Shown here: in pieces, positions 7,038 through 13,397 of the stretch
Position numbering within the stretch: the first letter of the stretch is position 1
How the letters are laid out: every line of letters starts with the position of its first letter
From: Thermoleophilia bacterium
GTDB taxonomy: Bacteria > Actinomycetota > Thermoleophilia > Gaiellales > Gaiellaceae
Assembly (NCBI GenBank): GCA_025935275.1
Contig: JAICVP010000027.1
Coordinates: 1 to 13,605, forward strand
DNA: 13,605 nt
Direction: 5' to 3'
Translations under genes and position numbers: made by a program
Notes under the pieces: model-generated
What the model was told of the DNA's origin: nothing
Seen by the model: the letters and a program-made list of their open reading frames with translations, nothing else
Databases searched by the model: none

Positions 7038-9236
7038 GTGATTCGTGAGCGGGCGGTGGGGCTGTTCGCGGGAGCCGTCGTGGCGCTCCGCTTTCTCGTC
7101 GTGCCCGCCTGGATCGCAGCTGCAGTCGCGGTGATGTTGTGGCTGCCCGGGCTCGGCTCCGGAGAGCCGCTCCCGCTCGGCGGTCTCATCCCCGACGACG
7201 CCAAGTCGGTGGAGGTCGCGCAGCGCGATGCCGAGATCTTCGGCGTGCCGCTGACGACGGACACGCTCGTCGTCCAGCGAGACCCGAACGGGCTCTCGAC
7301 CAGCGCGCAGGCCAAGGCGGTGGCGCGGGCGGTCGCGGTCAGCCGCGGGGCGAAGGATCCGGAGGGCATCCAGCTCGCCCTCCCGATCGCCAATACCCTC
7401 GGCCTCTTTCCCGGCTCGCGCGAGCACGGGACGACCGCCATCACCTACCTCTATTTCGGCTCGGAGGCGTCCCTGTCTGACCGGGTCGCGGCCGCCGAGG
7501 ACTACGCGAGCGCGATCCCGTCCGAAGAGGCGCCGATCGGCGTCACCGGGCCGGCACCGGCACGCGACCAGCAGTTCCGGGAGATCGAGGACGCCCTGCC
7601 GATCGTCGAGGCCGGCACCGTGCTCATCATCCTGCTGGTCGTCGGCCTGACCTTCCGGGCTTTCGGCGCACCGCTCGTCGCGCTCTTCACCGCGGGCATC
7701 TCGTACCTCGTCGCCCAGGGGGTGATTCCCTGGGTCGGAAGCCGCCTCGGCGTGGAGATCCCACAGGAGGTGGAGCCGCTCGTGGTCGCGCTCACGCTCG
7801 GCATCGTCACGGACTACGCGGTCTTCTACCTGTCCGGAATGCGGCGCTCGCTGCTCGAAGGCCGGTCGTCGGTCGAGGCCGCCCGGGCGGCGACGATCCG
7901 CGTCACGCCGATCGTGGCGACAGCCGGCCTGATCATCGTCGCGGGCACTGCCTCCCTCCTCGTGGGCGACCTCGACTTCTTCCGCGCGTTCGGGCCCGGA
8001 CTCGCGCTGACCGCCGCAGTGGCGCTCCTCGTCTCCATCACGCTCATCCCGGCGCTGCTCGCCATCCTCGGCCGCCTCGTGTTCTGGCCCGGCTACGACG
8101 GGGAGGCCGGAGAGGAGCAGTTCGCCTCGCCCACGCGCGAGGCGCTCGCCCGCTTCCTCACCTCCCGCCCGGTCGCGCTCCTCACCGTTCTCCTCTGCGG
8201 CGGCCTGCTCTTCCTGTGCGCGACAGGCCTGCCCGGGACGAAGCTCGCGATCCGCCTGATCAGCGGGCTTCCGGGAGACACGCAGGAGGTGCAGGCGGCT
8301 GATGCCGCCGGCACGGGGTTCGCCCCGGGAATCGCCGCGCCCACGGTCGTGCTCGTGGAACGCGACGGCATCGGCAGCGAGACAGTCGGTCTCCTCCGCC
8401 TCCAGCGCGCGCTCGCGGATCAACCGGGAGTGGCGGGGGTACTCGGGCCCGCGGAGCAGCAGATCCCGCAGGCGCCCGACGGCCTCTTCGTGACGGAGGA
8501 CGGAAACGCGGCCCGCTACGTCGTCATCCTCGACCACGACCCGCTGGGCGCCCCGGCGATCGAGGAGGTGCGCGCCCTCGAGGACGCCCTCCCCGGTCTG
8601 CTCAGCGACAGCGGCTTCGGCGAGTCGCGGGCCGGAGTCACGGGGCAGACCGCGCTCGCCTCCGACACGGTTCAGGCAGTCGTGGACACCTCTCTCCGCG
8701 TCGGCATCACGGTGCTGGCGGTCAACTTCCTCCTGCTCGCGCTCTTCCTGCGCGCTTTCGTGGCGCCCCTCTATCTGCTCGCCGCAAGCGTCGCCTCCGT
8801 CGCGGCCACCCTCGGGCTGACCACCTACGTCTTCCAGGATTTGCTCGGACACTCCGACCTGACGTACTACGTACCCTTCGCAGCCGGAGTGCTGCTCGTC
8901 TGCCTGGGGTCGGACTACAACGTCTACGTGGTCGGCCGCATCTGGCAGGAAGCGGAGCGCATGCCGCTCCGCGAGGCGATCGCCTTTGCCACCCCGCGCG
9001 CCTCGAAAGCCATCGGCGTCGCGGGGATCGCACTGGCCGCGTCGTTCGGGATGCTGGCCGTCGTCCCGGTCGGCGGCTTCCGGGAGCTCGGCTTCATGCT
9101 CGCCGTGGGCGTCCTGATCGAGACCTTCCTCGTCCGCTCCTTGCTCATCCCGGCGCTGATTTCGCTCTTCGGCTCGTCGAGCGGCTGGCCAGGCCGGGTC
9201 GGACGCCCCGAGCCAGTCCGCGAGAATCCGAGCTAG
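7038..9236 (+). CDS. MMPL/RND-family transporter
   Basis: This 732-residue protein has the duplicated RND plan: a first helix (about 13-37), a soluble porter domain (about 40-185), five helices (about 190-350), a second half-start helix (about 378-398), a second porter domain (about 400-550), and a final helix bundle (about 555-712). Each bundle carries the aspartate-tyrosine pair expected of MMPL proton relays: GIVTDYAVFYL (Asp259, Tyr260) and CLGSDYNVYVV (Asp626, Tyr627). MMPL proteins use the proton gradient to export lipids or hydrophobic compounds; the substrate here is unknown. The start is a GTG at 7038; a second in-frame GTG at 7056 is possible. It lacks the long C-terminal tail of mycobacterial MmpL proteins. 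The MarR gene downstream may control it. Confidence 0.92.
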   Translation: MIRERAVGLFAGAVVALRFLVVPAWIAAAVAVMLWLPGLGSGEPLPLGGLIPDDAKSVEVAQRDAEIFGVPLTTDTLVVQRDPNGLSTSAQAKAVARAVAVSRGAKDPEGIQLALPIANTLGLFPGSREHGTTAITYLYFGSEASLSDRVAAAEDYASAIPSEEAPIGVTGPAPARDQQFREIEDALPIVEAGTVLIILLVVGLTFRAFGAPLVALFTAGISYLVAQGVIPWVGSRLGVEIPQEVEPLVVALTLGIVTDYAVFYLSGMRRSLLEGRSSVEAARAATIRVTPIVATAGLIIVAGTASLLVGDLDFFRAFGPGLALTAAVALLVSITLIPALLAILGRLVFWPGYDGEAGEEQFASPTREALARFLTSRPVALLTVLLCGGLLFLCATGLPGTKLAIRLISGLPGDTQEVQAADAAGTGFAPGIAAPTVVLVERDGIGSETVGLLRLQRALADQPGVAGVLGPAEQQIPQAPDGLFVTEDGNAARYVVILDHDPLGAPAIEEVRALEDALPGLLSDSGFGESRAGVTGQTALASDTVQAVVDTSLRVGITVLAVNFLLLALFLRAFVAPLYLLAASVASVAATLGLTTYVFQDLLGHSDLTYYVPFAAGVLLVCLGSDYNVYVVGRIWQEAERMPLREAIAFATPRASKAIGVAGIALAASFGMLAVVPVGGFRELGFMLAVGVLIETFLVRSLLIPALISLFGSSSGWPGRVGRPEPVRENPS

Positions 9237-9267
9237 TCGCTCGCAAACGCGACGCCGTCAGCAGCGC

Positions 9268-9305
9268 GTTCTCGGCCCGGCGGCTCGGGATCGACCGCGG
9301 AGAAC
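9268..9305. promoter_or_regulatory. Inverted repeat upstream of the MarR gene
   Basis: GTTCTC at 9268-9273 is mirrored by GAGAAC at 9300-9305 with a 26-nt spacer. The centres are 32 nt apart, about three helical turns, and the right arm lies just before the candidate -10 box of the MarR gene. It could be an autoregulatory operator with two half-sites. MarR operators usually have shorter spacers, so confidence is low. Confidence 0.25.
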
Positions 9306-9308
9306 TTC

Positions 9309-9314
9309 TAGGAT
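9309..9314 (+). promoter_or_regulatory. Candidate -10 box (TAGGAT) for the MarR gene
   Basis: TAGGAT ends 6 nt before the ATG at 9321, so a transcript would be nearly leaderless. The hexamer and spacing equal those before the carbamoyltransferase gene at 3160. GGAT could alternatively act as a weak ribosome site. Confidence 0.35.
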
Positions 9315-9320
9315 CTGGGC

Positions 9321-9740
9321 ATGGGAGGGAGCGATGCCCCAACGGACTTCGAGCAGGCGGCGGCGTTCCGAGCGACGCTGCGCAGGTTCCACCGCATCAG
9401 CGAGGACGCGGCGCGCCGGGCCGGGCTGACCCCTCGACGGCATCTGCTTCTGCTCATGATCAAGGGCGCACCCGGCGGCGTCGAGCGCTCGACCGTGAGC
9501 GAGCTCTGCGAGCGGTTGCAGCTCGCGCAGAGCACGGTCACGGAGCTCGTCCAGCGCGCCGAGGAGGCCGGCCTCATCCGGCGCGCTGCGGCGCGGAACG
9601 ACGGGCGCATCGCCCATCTGACTCTGACCCCGGAGGGAGAACGGCGGCTGACGATGGTGCATGACGAGCTGCGCCCGGAGCGCGAGGCCCTCGCCCGCAT
9701 CCTCCGTGAGGTCGACACGCGAGGCCCCACCGGGGCGTAG
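9321..9740 (+). CDS. MarR-family transcriptional regulator
   Basis: This 139-residue protein has a winged helix-turn-helix: LTPRRHLLLLMIKG (about 36-49), STVSELCERLQLAQSTVTEL (57-76, with the recognition helix at about 68-80), EEAGLIRR (81-88), and the wing with ARNDGRIAHLTLTPEGE (91-107). The Asp-x-Arg wing residues that contact DNA in MarR proteins are present as Asp94 and Arg96. N- and C-terminal helices supply dimerisation. Such proteins bind DNA as dimers and are released by small phenolic or other ligands. It lies 84 nt after the MMPL transporter in the same direction, a common pairing in which the regulator represses an efflux pump, though target and ligand are inferred. Confidence 0.92.
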   Translation: MGGSDAPTDFEQAAAFRATLRRFHRISEDAARRAGLTPRRHLLLLMIKGAPGGVERSTVSELCERLQLAQSTVTELVQRAEEAGLIRRAAARNDGRIAHLTLTPEGERRLTMVHDELRPEREALARILREVDTRGPTGA

Positions 9741-9812
9741 CCGGCCGCTGCGGATCCGCCGCGCAGCAATGCGCTGGGTTCCTAGACACGCGTCCACGGG
9801 TACGAGCCGCTC

Positions 9813-10301
9813 ATGCGGAAACGGACGAGTCTCCTGGCCGGTGCCGGACTCGGCCTGGTGGCCGGAATGGCCGGAACCGCGGTCATGACCGCGCTCCAGG
9901 AAGGGACCGCCTACGCCAAGGGGAAGGGCGGCGAGAGCTTGAAGGAGCCGCGCACCTGGGCGGAGGCGCCGGCCCCGGCGCAGCTCGCCAAGAAGGCGCT
10001 CGGGCCGCGGATCGTGAAGCGCCAGGCTCCCCTCGTGACAGCCGCGGCGCACTGGGCCTACGGTTCCGCGCTCGGCGCGATCTACGGGGTGGTGCAATCC
10101 CGCCTTCGCGTCCACCCCCTGCTCCACGGCACGGTCTTCGGCACTGCGGTCTGGGGCCTCGCCTATGCGGCACTCACGCCGCTGGGGATCTACGAGGCGC
10201 CCTGGCGCTACCCGGCGAAGCAGCTCGCCGTCGACTGGTCGTACCACGCGCTCTACGGCCTCGGCGTCGCGAGCGCCTACGAGACACTCGACCGGAGCTA
10301 G
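9813..10301 (+). CDS. Four-helix membrane protein, YagU/DUF1440-like
   Basis: This 162-residue protein has four hydrophobic segments (about 7-28, 73-95, 104-126 and 138-157). Glycine-rich LAGAGLGLVAGMAGTAVMT opens the protein. HWAYGSALGAIYGVV, HGTVFGTAVWGLAYAALTPLG and DWSYHALYGLGVASAYE follow, each helix carrying a His or aromatic-Gly pattern. The arrangement recalls small membrane proteins grouped with YagU (DUF1440). I am not certain of the family, and no function is known. The ATG at 9813 fits the signal-anchor-like N-terminus (MRKRTS before helix 1). It lies 72 nt after the MarR gene, so it may be cotranscribed or have its own promoter. Confidence 0.75.
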   Translation: MRKRTSLLAGAGLGLVAGMAGTAVMTALQEGTAYAKGKGGESLKEPRTWAEAPAPAQLAKKALGPRIVKRQAPLVTAAAHWAYGSALGAIYGVVQSRLRVHPLLHGTVFGTAVWGLAYAALTPLGIYEAPWRYPAKQLAVDWSYHALYGLGVASAYETLDRS

Positions 10302-10308
10302 AAAGGGA

Positions 10309-10330
10309 GCGGCGCCCCGAAGGGCGCCGC
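10309..10330 (-). terminator. Stem-loop terminator with UUCG tetraloop between convergent genes
   Basis: A perfect 9-bp GC-rich stem, GCGGCGCCC with GGGCGCCGC, closes a CGAA loop on the plus strand. This reads UUCG on the minus strand, a very stable tetraloop. On the minus strand it begins 4 nt after the msrA stop and is followed by a pyrimidine stretch (CTCCCTTTC), so it best serves msrA. It may also stop transcripts of the plus-strand membrane-protein gene that ends at 10301. Confidence 0.8.
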
Positions 10331-10334
10331 GTCG

Positions 10335-10850
10335 TCAGGCGTTCGAAGCCGCCAGCTCGGCCGTGCAGCTCGACCGGCCGCGCTTCTCCAGGTACTGCTG
10401 GTGGTAGTCCTCGGCCTCGTAGAACTTGGTCGCCGGGACGATCTCGGTGACGATCTTCTTGGGCCAGTGCAGCTTCTCCTGCAGCTCGTCCCGCGTCCTC
10501 AGGGCCGCCTCCTCCTGCTCCGGGGAGTGGAAGAAGATCGCCGAGCGGTACTGCGAGCCGATATCCAGGCCCTGCCGGTTCTTCGTGGTCGGGTTGTGCT
10601 TCGTCCAGAAGACATCGAGCAGGTCGTCGTACGAGACCCGCTCCGGGTCGTACGTGACCTCGACCGCCTCCGCATGACCGGTCGTGTGCGAGCACACGAG
10701 CTCGTACGTGGGGTTCTCGACGTGCCCGCCGGTGTAGCCCACGCGCGTCGCGACGACGCCGGGGAGCTGGCGGAATGCCGCCTCGACACCCCAGAAGCAG
10801 CCTGCTCCAAAAGTTGCCTTCTCCAAGCTCATCTCCTTCTCGTTCGACAT
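10335..10850 (-). CDS. msrA: Peptide-methionine (S)-S-oxide reductase MsrA
   Basis: This 171-residue enzyme reduces methionine-S-sulfoxide in proteins and free methionine sulfoxide. ATFGAGCFWGVEAAF (about 12-26) holds the catalytic Cys18. GYTGG, TGHAEAVEVTYDP, VFWTKHNPTTKNRQGLDIGSQYRS (about 79-102, in part) and YHQQYLEK near the C-terminus are standard MsrA motifs. A cysteine in the tail (SSCTAEL) is a candidate resolving cysteine. The length is normal. I chose the ATG at 10850; a GTG at 10856 overlaps the upstream stop as TAGTG and would add two residues. It is probably cotranscribed with the coiled-coil gene upstream and ends at a strong stem-loop. Confidence 0.95.
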   Translation of the reverse strand: MSNEKEMSLEKATFGAGCFWGVEAAFRQLPGVVATRVGYTGGHVENPTYELVCSHTTGHAEAVEVTYDPERVSYDDLLDVFWTKHNPTTKNRQGLDIGSQYRSAIFFHSPEQEEAALRTRDELQEKLHWPKKIVTEIVPATKFYEAEDYHQQYLEKRGRSSCTAELAASNA

Positions 10851-10855
10851 GTTCA

Positions 10856-11542
10856 CTAGTTCGAACGCTCAAGGCCCCGCAGGTGTTCCTCCGCCTTCAC
10901 CAGGTCTTTCCTCGCTTTCTCAGCCTCGCGATCGGCCGTTCGGGCCCGTTTCTGCGCCTCCTGCACTGACTCTCGGGCCTTGACCAGATCGCGCTTGCGG
11001 CGCTCCGCGGCCGGATCGGGCCTGGCCGTCTTGGCGGTCGCCTTGCGCTTCGGGGGCTCCGGCATCCCCGCGAGGCCGAACCCCGACGGAGCGAGCTCCT
11101 TGGTCAGCCGCCCCCGCTCGAGCAGCTCCCGAGCTTCGGGGTCGACTGCAGCCGCCCGGAGCGTCGACTCGAGCTTCCGAAGCGTCGTGTCTCCGTCCGC
11201 GAGGCCCCTGCCCGCGTCGAGGAGGGCCGAGAGCGCGCGGCGCTCGCTGTCCTCGGCCCGGCGGAGGTCGTCAGGCTTCCCGCCGCGCATGAGCTCGGCC
11301 TGGCCTTCGCGAAGCTGCTCGCCCGCGGTCAGGAGGGCCCTCACGTTCATGCGCTCGTTCCTGGCGAGCTGATTCGCCACCCAGGCCGCCGCAGTCGGCT
11401 TACGCGCCTTCTTGAGCAGGTCGGCCGCCTCGCGCTCACCCCCGCTCCGAAGTTCCTTCACCCTCGTGTCGCGGGCTTCGGTGAAGCTGTCGAGCGGGAG
11501 CCCGTAGAGGCGGTCGATCTCCTTTTCGAGGTTTATCGGCAG
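10856..11542 (-). CDS. Coiled-coil hypothetical protein of the actinobacterial LYGLPLDEFT type
   Basis: From a CTG at 11542 this gives 228 residues. The region NLEKEIDRLYGLPLDSFTEA (about 4-23) matches the start of a family I recall as widespread in actinobacteria: -DRLY-LPL-EFTAARN-, then ARKPTAAAWVANQLARNE, LLTAGEQLREGQAELM, TLRAAAVDPEARELLERGRLT and a Pro-Lys linker. The C-terminal third is a long Lys/Arg/Glu/Ala coiled coil (about 175-226). The function is unknown; charged helices suggest nucleic-acid or chromosome association, but this is inference. The first ATG or GTG in frame is a GTG at 11461, which would cut off the conserved N-terminus. The true start is therefore probably non-standard (CTG or similar) or hidden by a frameshift. 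Its stop overlaps the possible GTG of msrA. Confidence 0.7.
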   Translation of the reverse strand: MPINLEKEIDRLYGLPLDSFTEARDTRVKELRSGGEREAADLLKKARKPTAAAWVANQLARNERMNVRALLTAGEQLREGQAELMRGGKPDDLRRAEDSERRALSALLDAGRGLADGDTTLRKLESTLRAAAVDPEARELLERGRLTKELAPSGFGLAGMPEPPKRKATAKTARPDPAAERRKRDLVKARESVQEAQKRARTADREAEKARKDLVKAEEHLRGLERSN

Positions 11543-11570
11543 AGCCGAAAGGTATCGCTTCAGAAGAGCA

Positions 11571-11717
11571 ATGACAGTTGAAGAGCGAAGCTCCTCCGCA
11601 GGAAAGCCCGAGCTCGATCTGGACGAAGAGCGAGACGAGCCGAAGGAAGAGGAAGCCGCCGTCGCCGGTGGTCTCTGCCGTCTCGACGCGCCGGACTCGG
11701 ACAGGGACGCGGCCTAG
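11571..11717 (+). CDS. Very small acidic ORF with Gly-Gly motif, possible RiPP-like precursor
   Basis: This encodes 48 residues, rich in Glu and Asp. A PELDLDEERDEPKEEEAAVA stretch (about 13-32) is followed by Gly-Gly at 33-34 and then LCRLDAP with a single cysteine. Acidic leaders ending in a double glycine are typical of peptides processed by C39-type exporters, and I recall short E/D-rich ORFs ending in V-x-GG from related actinobacteria. No processing enzyme or exporter of that class is nearby. A GAAGAG element lies shortly before the ATG. The stop shares CTAG with the convergent MFS gene. It occupies a 170-nt space that no other gene clearly explains, but chance is possible. Confidence 0.35.
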   Translation: MTVEERSSSAGKPELDLDEERDEPKEEEAAVAGGLCRLDAPDSDRDAA

Positions 11718-13135
11718 GCCGCCCTCGCCGCCTCGGCCTCTTCCTCCAGGTATGCGAACGCCGCCGGGTCGGTGGCGGCCACGCATGCCTCCGGGAGCGC
11801 GGCACAGCCGAGCCAGCGCACCTCGGGCCGCCAGAGCAACACCCCGAGCCCGCCGAGAAGGGTGATCGCCCCGTCCACGGCGACGGCTCCCCCGGCGCCG
11901 AGCCACGCAGCGAGGCCCGCCGTGATGAGCGCCCCGATCGGCAGGACGCCCACGAACGCCGCCGCCCAGATCGCCATGGCGCGCGAGCGCATCTCCTCCG
12001 AGCTCGCCGCCTGGACGACCACGGTCGAGAGCCCGATGAACACGACGCCCGTGAACCCGCCGACGAGCGCGAGCGCGAAGGAGAGGGGCACGGAGGTGGA
12101 GATGCCGATGATGGCGATCGCGGCCGCACAGACGAGATAGCAGACCAGCCCGGGCTCTCCCTTGTTCGGCCGACGCGAGAGAGCGAGCAACGCCACCGAG
12201 CCGAGGACGGAGCCCAGCCCGATCAGGGAGATGAGCAACCCGAGCGTCGTCGGGCCCTCGTGCAGCTGGAAGCGGACGAGGCCCGGGACCATGAAGGCCA
12301 CCGGCGGCGTCGCGAACATCCCCGCAAAGACCATCAGCACCATCAGCGAGGCGAGGCTCCGCTGCCCGAAGACGTAGCGGATTCCGTCGGCCATCGCCCC
12401 GCGTACGCCCGTCCCCGCGGCGGCGATCTTGGCGCGCGAGCTCGGCAGAAGCAGAAGCGCGCCGAGGACTCCGAGGAAGCTGATTGCGTTGACGCTGAAA
12501 ACCCAGGTCGGGCCGGCCGAGGCGAGGAGCACGCCCGCGATCGCCGGCCCGACGAAGCGGGCGACCTGGAGCGAGAGGCTGTTCAGCGCGACGGCGCTCT
12601 CCAGATCCTTCGCCGGAACCGTCGAGGCGAGCATGGATTGGAAGGCCGGGAAGCTGAGCGATCCGAGTGTCCCGCCGATGAAGGCGAGCAGGCCCATCAG
12701 GAAGACGGTCAGGTTCCCGGTCGCCCAGAGAACCGTGAGCGCGATCGCGACGCCCATGTTCCCGCCCTGGAAGAGCAGGAGGATCTTCCGGCGGTCGTAG
12801 TGATCCGCGAGCACACCGGCCGGCAGCGCGAAGAGGAGGTTCGGGATGGTGTTCAGGAACCCGATCACCCCGAGGGTCGCCGCCGACCCGCCGAGCAGCA
12901 GGACGACGTAGCCGAAGGCGCCGGCCTCCACCCAGCTGCCCGCGAGCGAGAGGAGAACTCCGCCGAAGTAGATCTGGAAGCGCCGGTGCCGGAGGGCGGA
13001 GAGGCCCGCCTTCCAGTCTCGTCCTCGGCCTTCCGTGCGCGCGGGCGCCTCCGGTACCGGCGCGCCCAGGAGCGCGTGCACGCCGCCCGTGACCGCGTAC
13101 GCGTCGAACCCTCTATCCCTCAACCAGTGCGCCAC
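11714..13135 (-). CDS. MFS transporter (EntS/MFS_3-like), in frame with an upstream rhodanese
   Basis: From the GTG at 13135 this gives 473 residues. Residues 1-27 are not MFS: AHWLRDRGFDAYAVTGGVHA is the last part of a rhodanese domain. MFS sequence starts near residue 42 (WKAGLSALRHRRFQIYFGG) and shows 12 helices, with the loop motif GVLADHYDRRKILLL (about 107-121) and GRxxGP-like RFVGPAIAGVLL (about 192-203). The pattern recalls the enterobactin-exporter-like MFS_3 group; the cargo is unknown. The cytosolic tail (about 435-473) is long and acidic. No better start lies between the rhodanese remnant and helix 1, so the MFS is either translated as a fusion through the TGA at 13160-13162, or reinitiated at the GTG at 13135. 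Confidence 0.85.
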   Translation of the reverse strand: MAHWLRDRGFDAYAVTGGVHALLGAPVPEAPARTEGRGRDWKAGLSALRHRRFQIYFGGVLLSLAGSWVEAGAFGYVVLLLGGSAATLGVIGFLNTIPNLLFALPAGVLADHYDRRKILLLFQGGNMGVAIALTVLWATGNLTVFLMGLLAFIGGTLGSLSFPAFQSMLASTVPAKDLESAVALNSLSLQVARFVGPAIAGVLLASAGPTWVFSVNAISFLGVLGALLLLPSSRAKIAAAGTGVRGAMADGIRYVFGQRSLASLMVLMVFAGMFATPPVAFMVPGLVRFQLHEGPTTLGLLISLIGLGSVLGSVALLALSRRPNKGEPGLVCYLVCAAAIAIIGISTSVPLSFALALVGGFTGVVFIGLSTVVVQAASSEEMRSRAMAIWAAAFVGVLPIGALITAGLAAWLGAGGAVAVDGAITLLGGLGVLLWRPEVRWLGCAALPEACVAATDPAAFAYLEEEAEAARAA

Positions 13136-13158
13136 ACGGACGCTCGTCGCCTCGCGCA
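13128..13158 (-). promoter_or_regulatory. Candidate hairpin just after the in-frame TGA (possible SECIS-like element)
   Basis: Starting 2 nt after the TGA in the minus-strand mRNA, UGCGC (13158-13154) can pair with GCGCA (13132-13128). Inside, GAC and GUC (13148-13146 and 13141-13139) enclose a GAGC tetraloop at 13145-13142. The loop begins 15 nt after UGA and starts with G, which is close to bacterial SECIS geometry. The internal stem is short and the case is weak without folding and homologues. Confidence 0.25.
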
Positions 13159-13159
13159 G

Positions 13160-13396
13160 TCAGGTGCAGGCGAGAACGATGGCGCCGGTGCGCGGAAGCT
13201 CGGCGAGACGGCTCGGGATCTCGTCTGGAGGGACGCGGACGGCGCTCGGGAGCTCCACCGAGTCGTCCTCGTGCCGGCGCACGTCGACGAGCACGGCTCC
13301 TTCGTCCACGAGCCGATGCGCCTCGGCAGGCGAGATCCGAAGCGACGAGCGCCTCACCGCGGACGGGATGTGGTACCGGCGTGTCGGCGTCGACAC
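13160..13396 (-). CDS. Rhodanese domain, N-terminal two-thirds, ending at an in-frame TGA
   Basis: From the GTG at 13396 there are 78 residues before TGA. YHIPSAVRRSSLRISPAEAH leads to VLVDVR (about 35-40), the usual rhodanese DVR. PSAVRVPPDEIPSRLAELPR and IVLACT follow, with Cys77 at the catalytic position. In related proteins the loop reads C-x-C-P-x-E-A-T-S; here it reads C-T-(TGA)-L-R-E-A-T-S, so the TGA replaces the second cysteine. Rhodaneses transfer sulfane sulfur through a cysteine persulfide. The start lies 1 nt after the cupin stop, suggesting an operon. Without readthrough the protein would lack its last strand and helix and would probably not fold. Confidence 0.75.
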   Translation of the reverse strand: MSTPTRRYHIPSAVRRSSLRISPAEAHRLVDEGAVLVDVRRHEDDSVELPSAVRVPPDEIPSRLAELPRTGAIVLACT

Positions 13397-13397
13397 G

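Larger units (their letters stand above)
11714..13396 (-). other. Continuous rhodanese-MFS frame interrupted by one in-frame TGA
   Basis: Reading from the GTG at 13396, the frame is open for 561 codons down to the TAG at 11714 except for a single TGA (13160-13162) at codon 79. Residues 1-120 or so form one complete rhodanese domain split by this TGA, and MFS follows directly. If TGA is read through, for example as selenocysteine, the product is a 560-residue cytosolic rhodanese fused to a 12-helix transporter. If not, the rhodanese is cut inside its active-site loop. Confidence 0.55.

Noticed and set aside
6468..8852. Minus-strand open frame continuing upstream of Ku to 8852 (over 1,000 codons in total)
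   Set aside because: It is antisense to the well-supported DUF2231 and MMPL genes. Its translation is low-complexity, rich in Arg, Asp, Glu and Gly, typical of a GC-rich shadow. Only the Ku part from 6467 is real.
9236..9253. Small hairpin GTCGC/GCGAC after the MMPL stop
   Set aside because: It has only 5 bp, no T-run follows, and it is expected by chance in such GC-rich DNA; not called a terminator.
10832..10834. ATG at 10832 as the msrA start, next to GAGAAGGAG
   Set aside because: The purine-rich stretch abuts the ATG with no spacer, and upstream starts at 10850/10856 fit the operon junction better.
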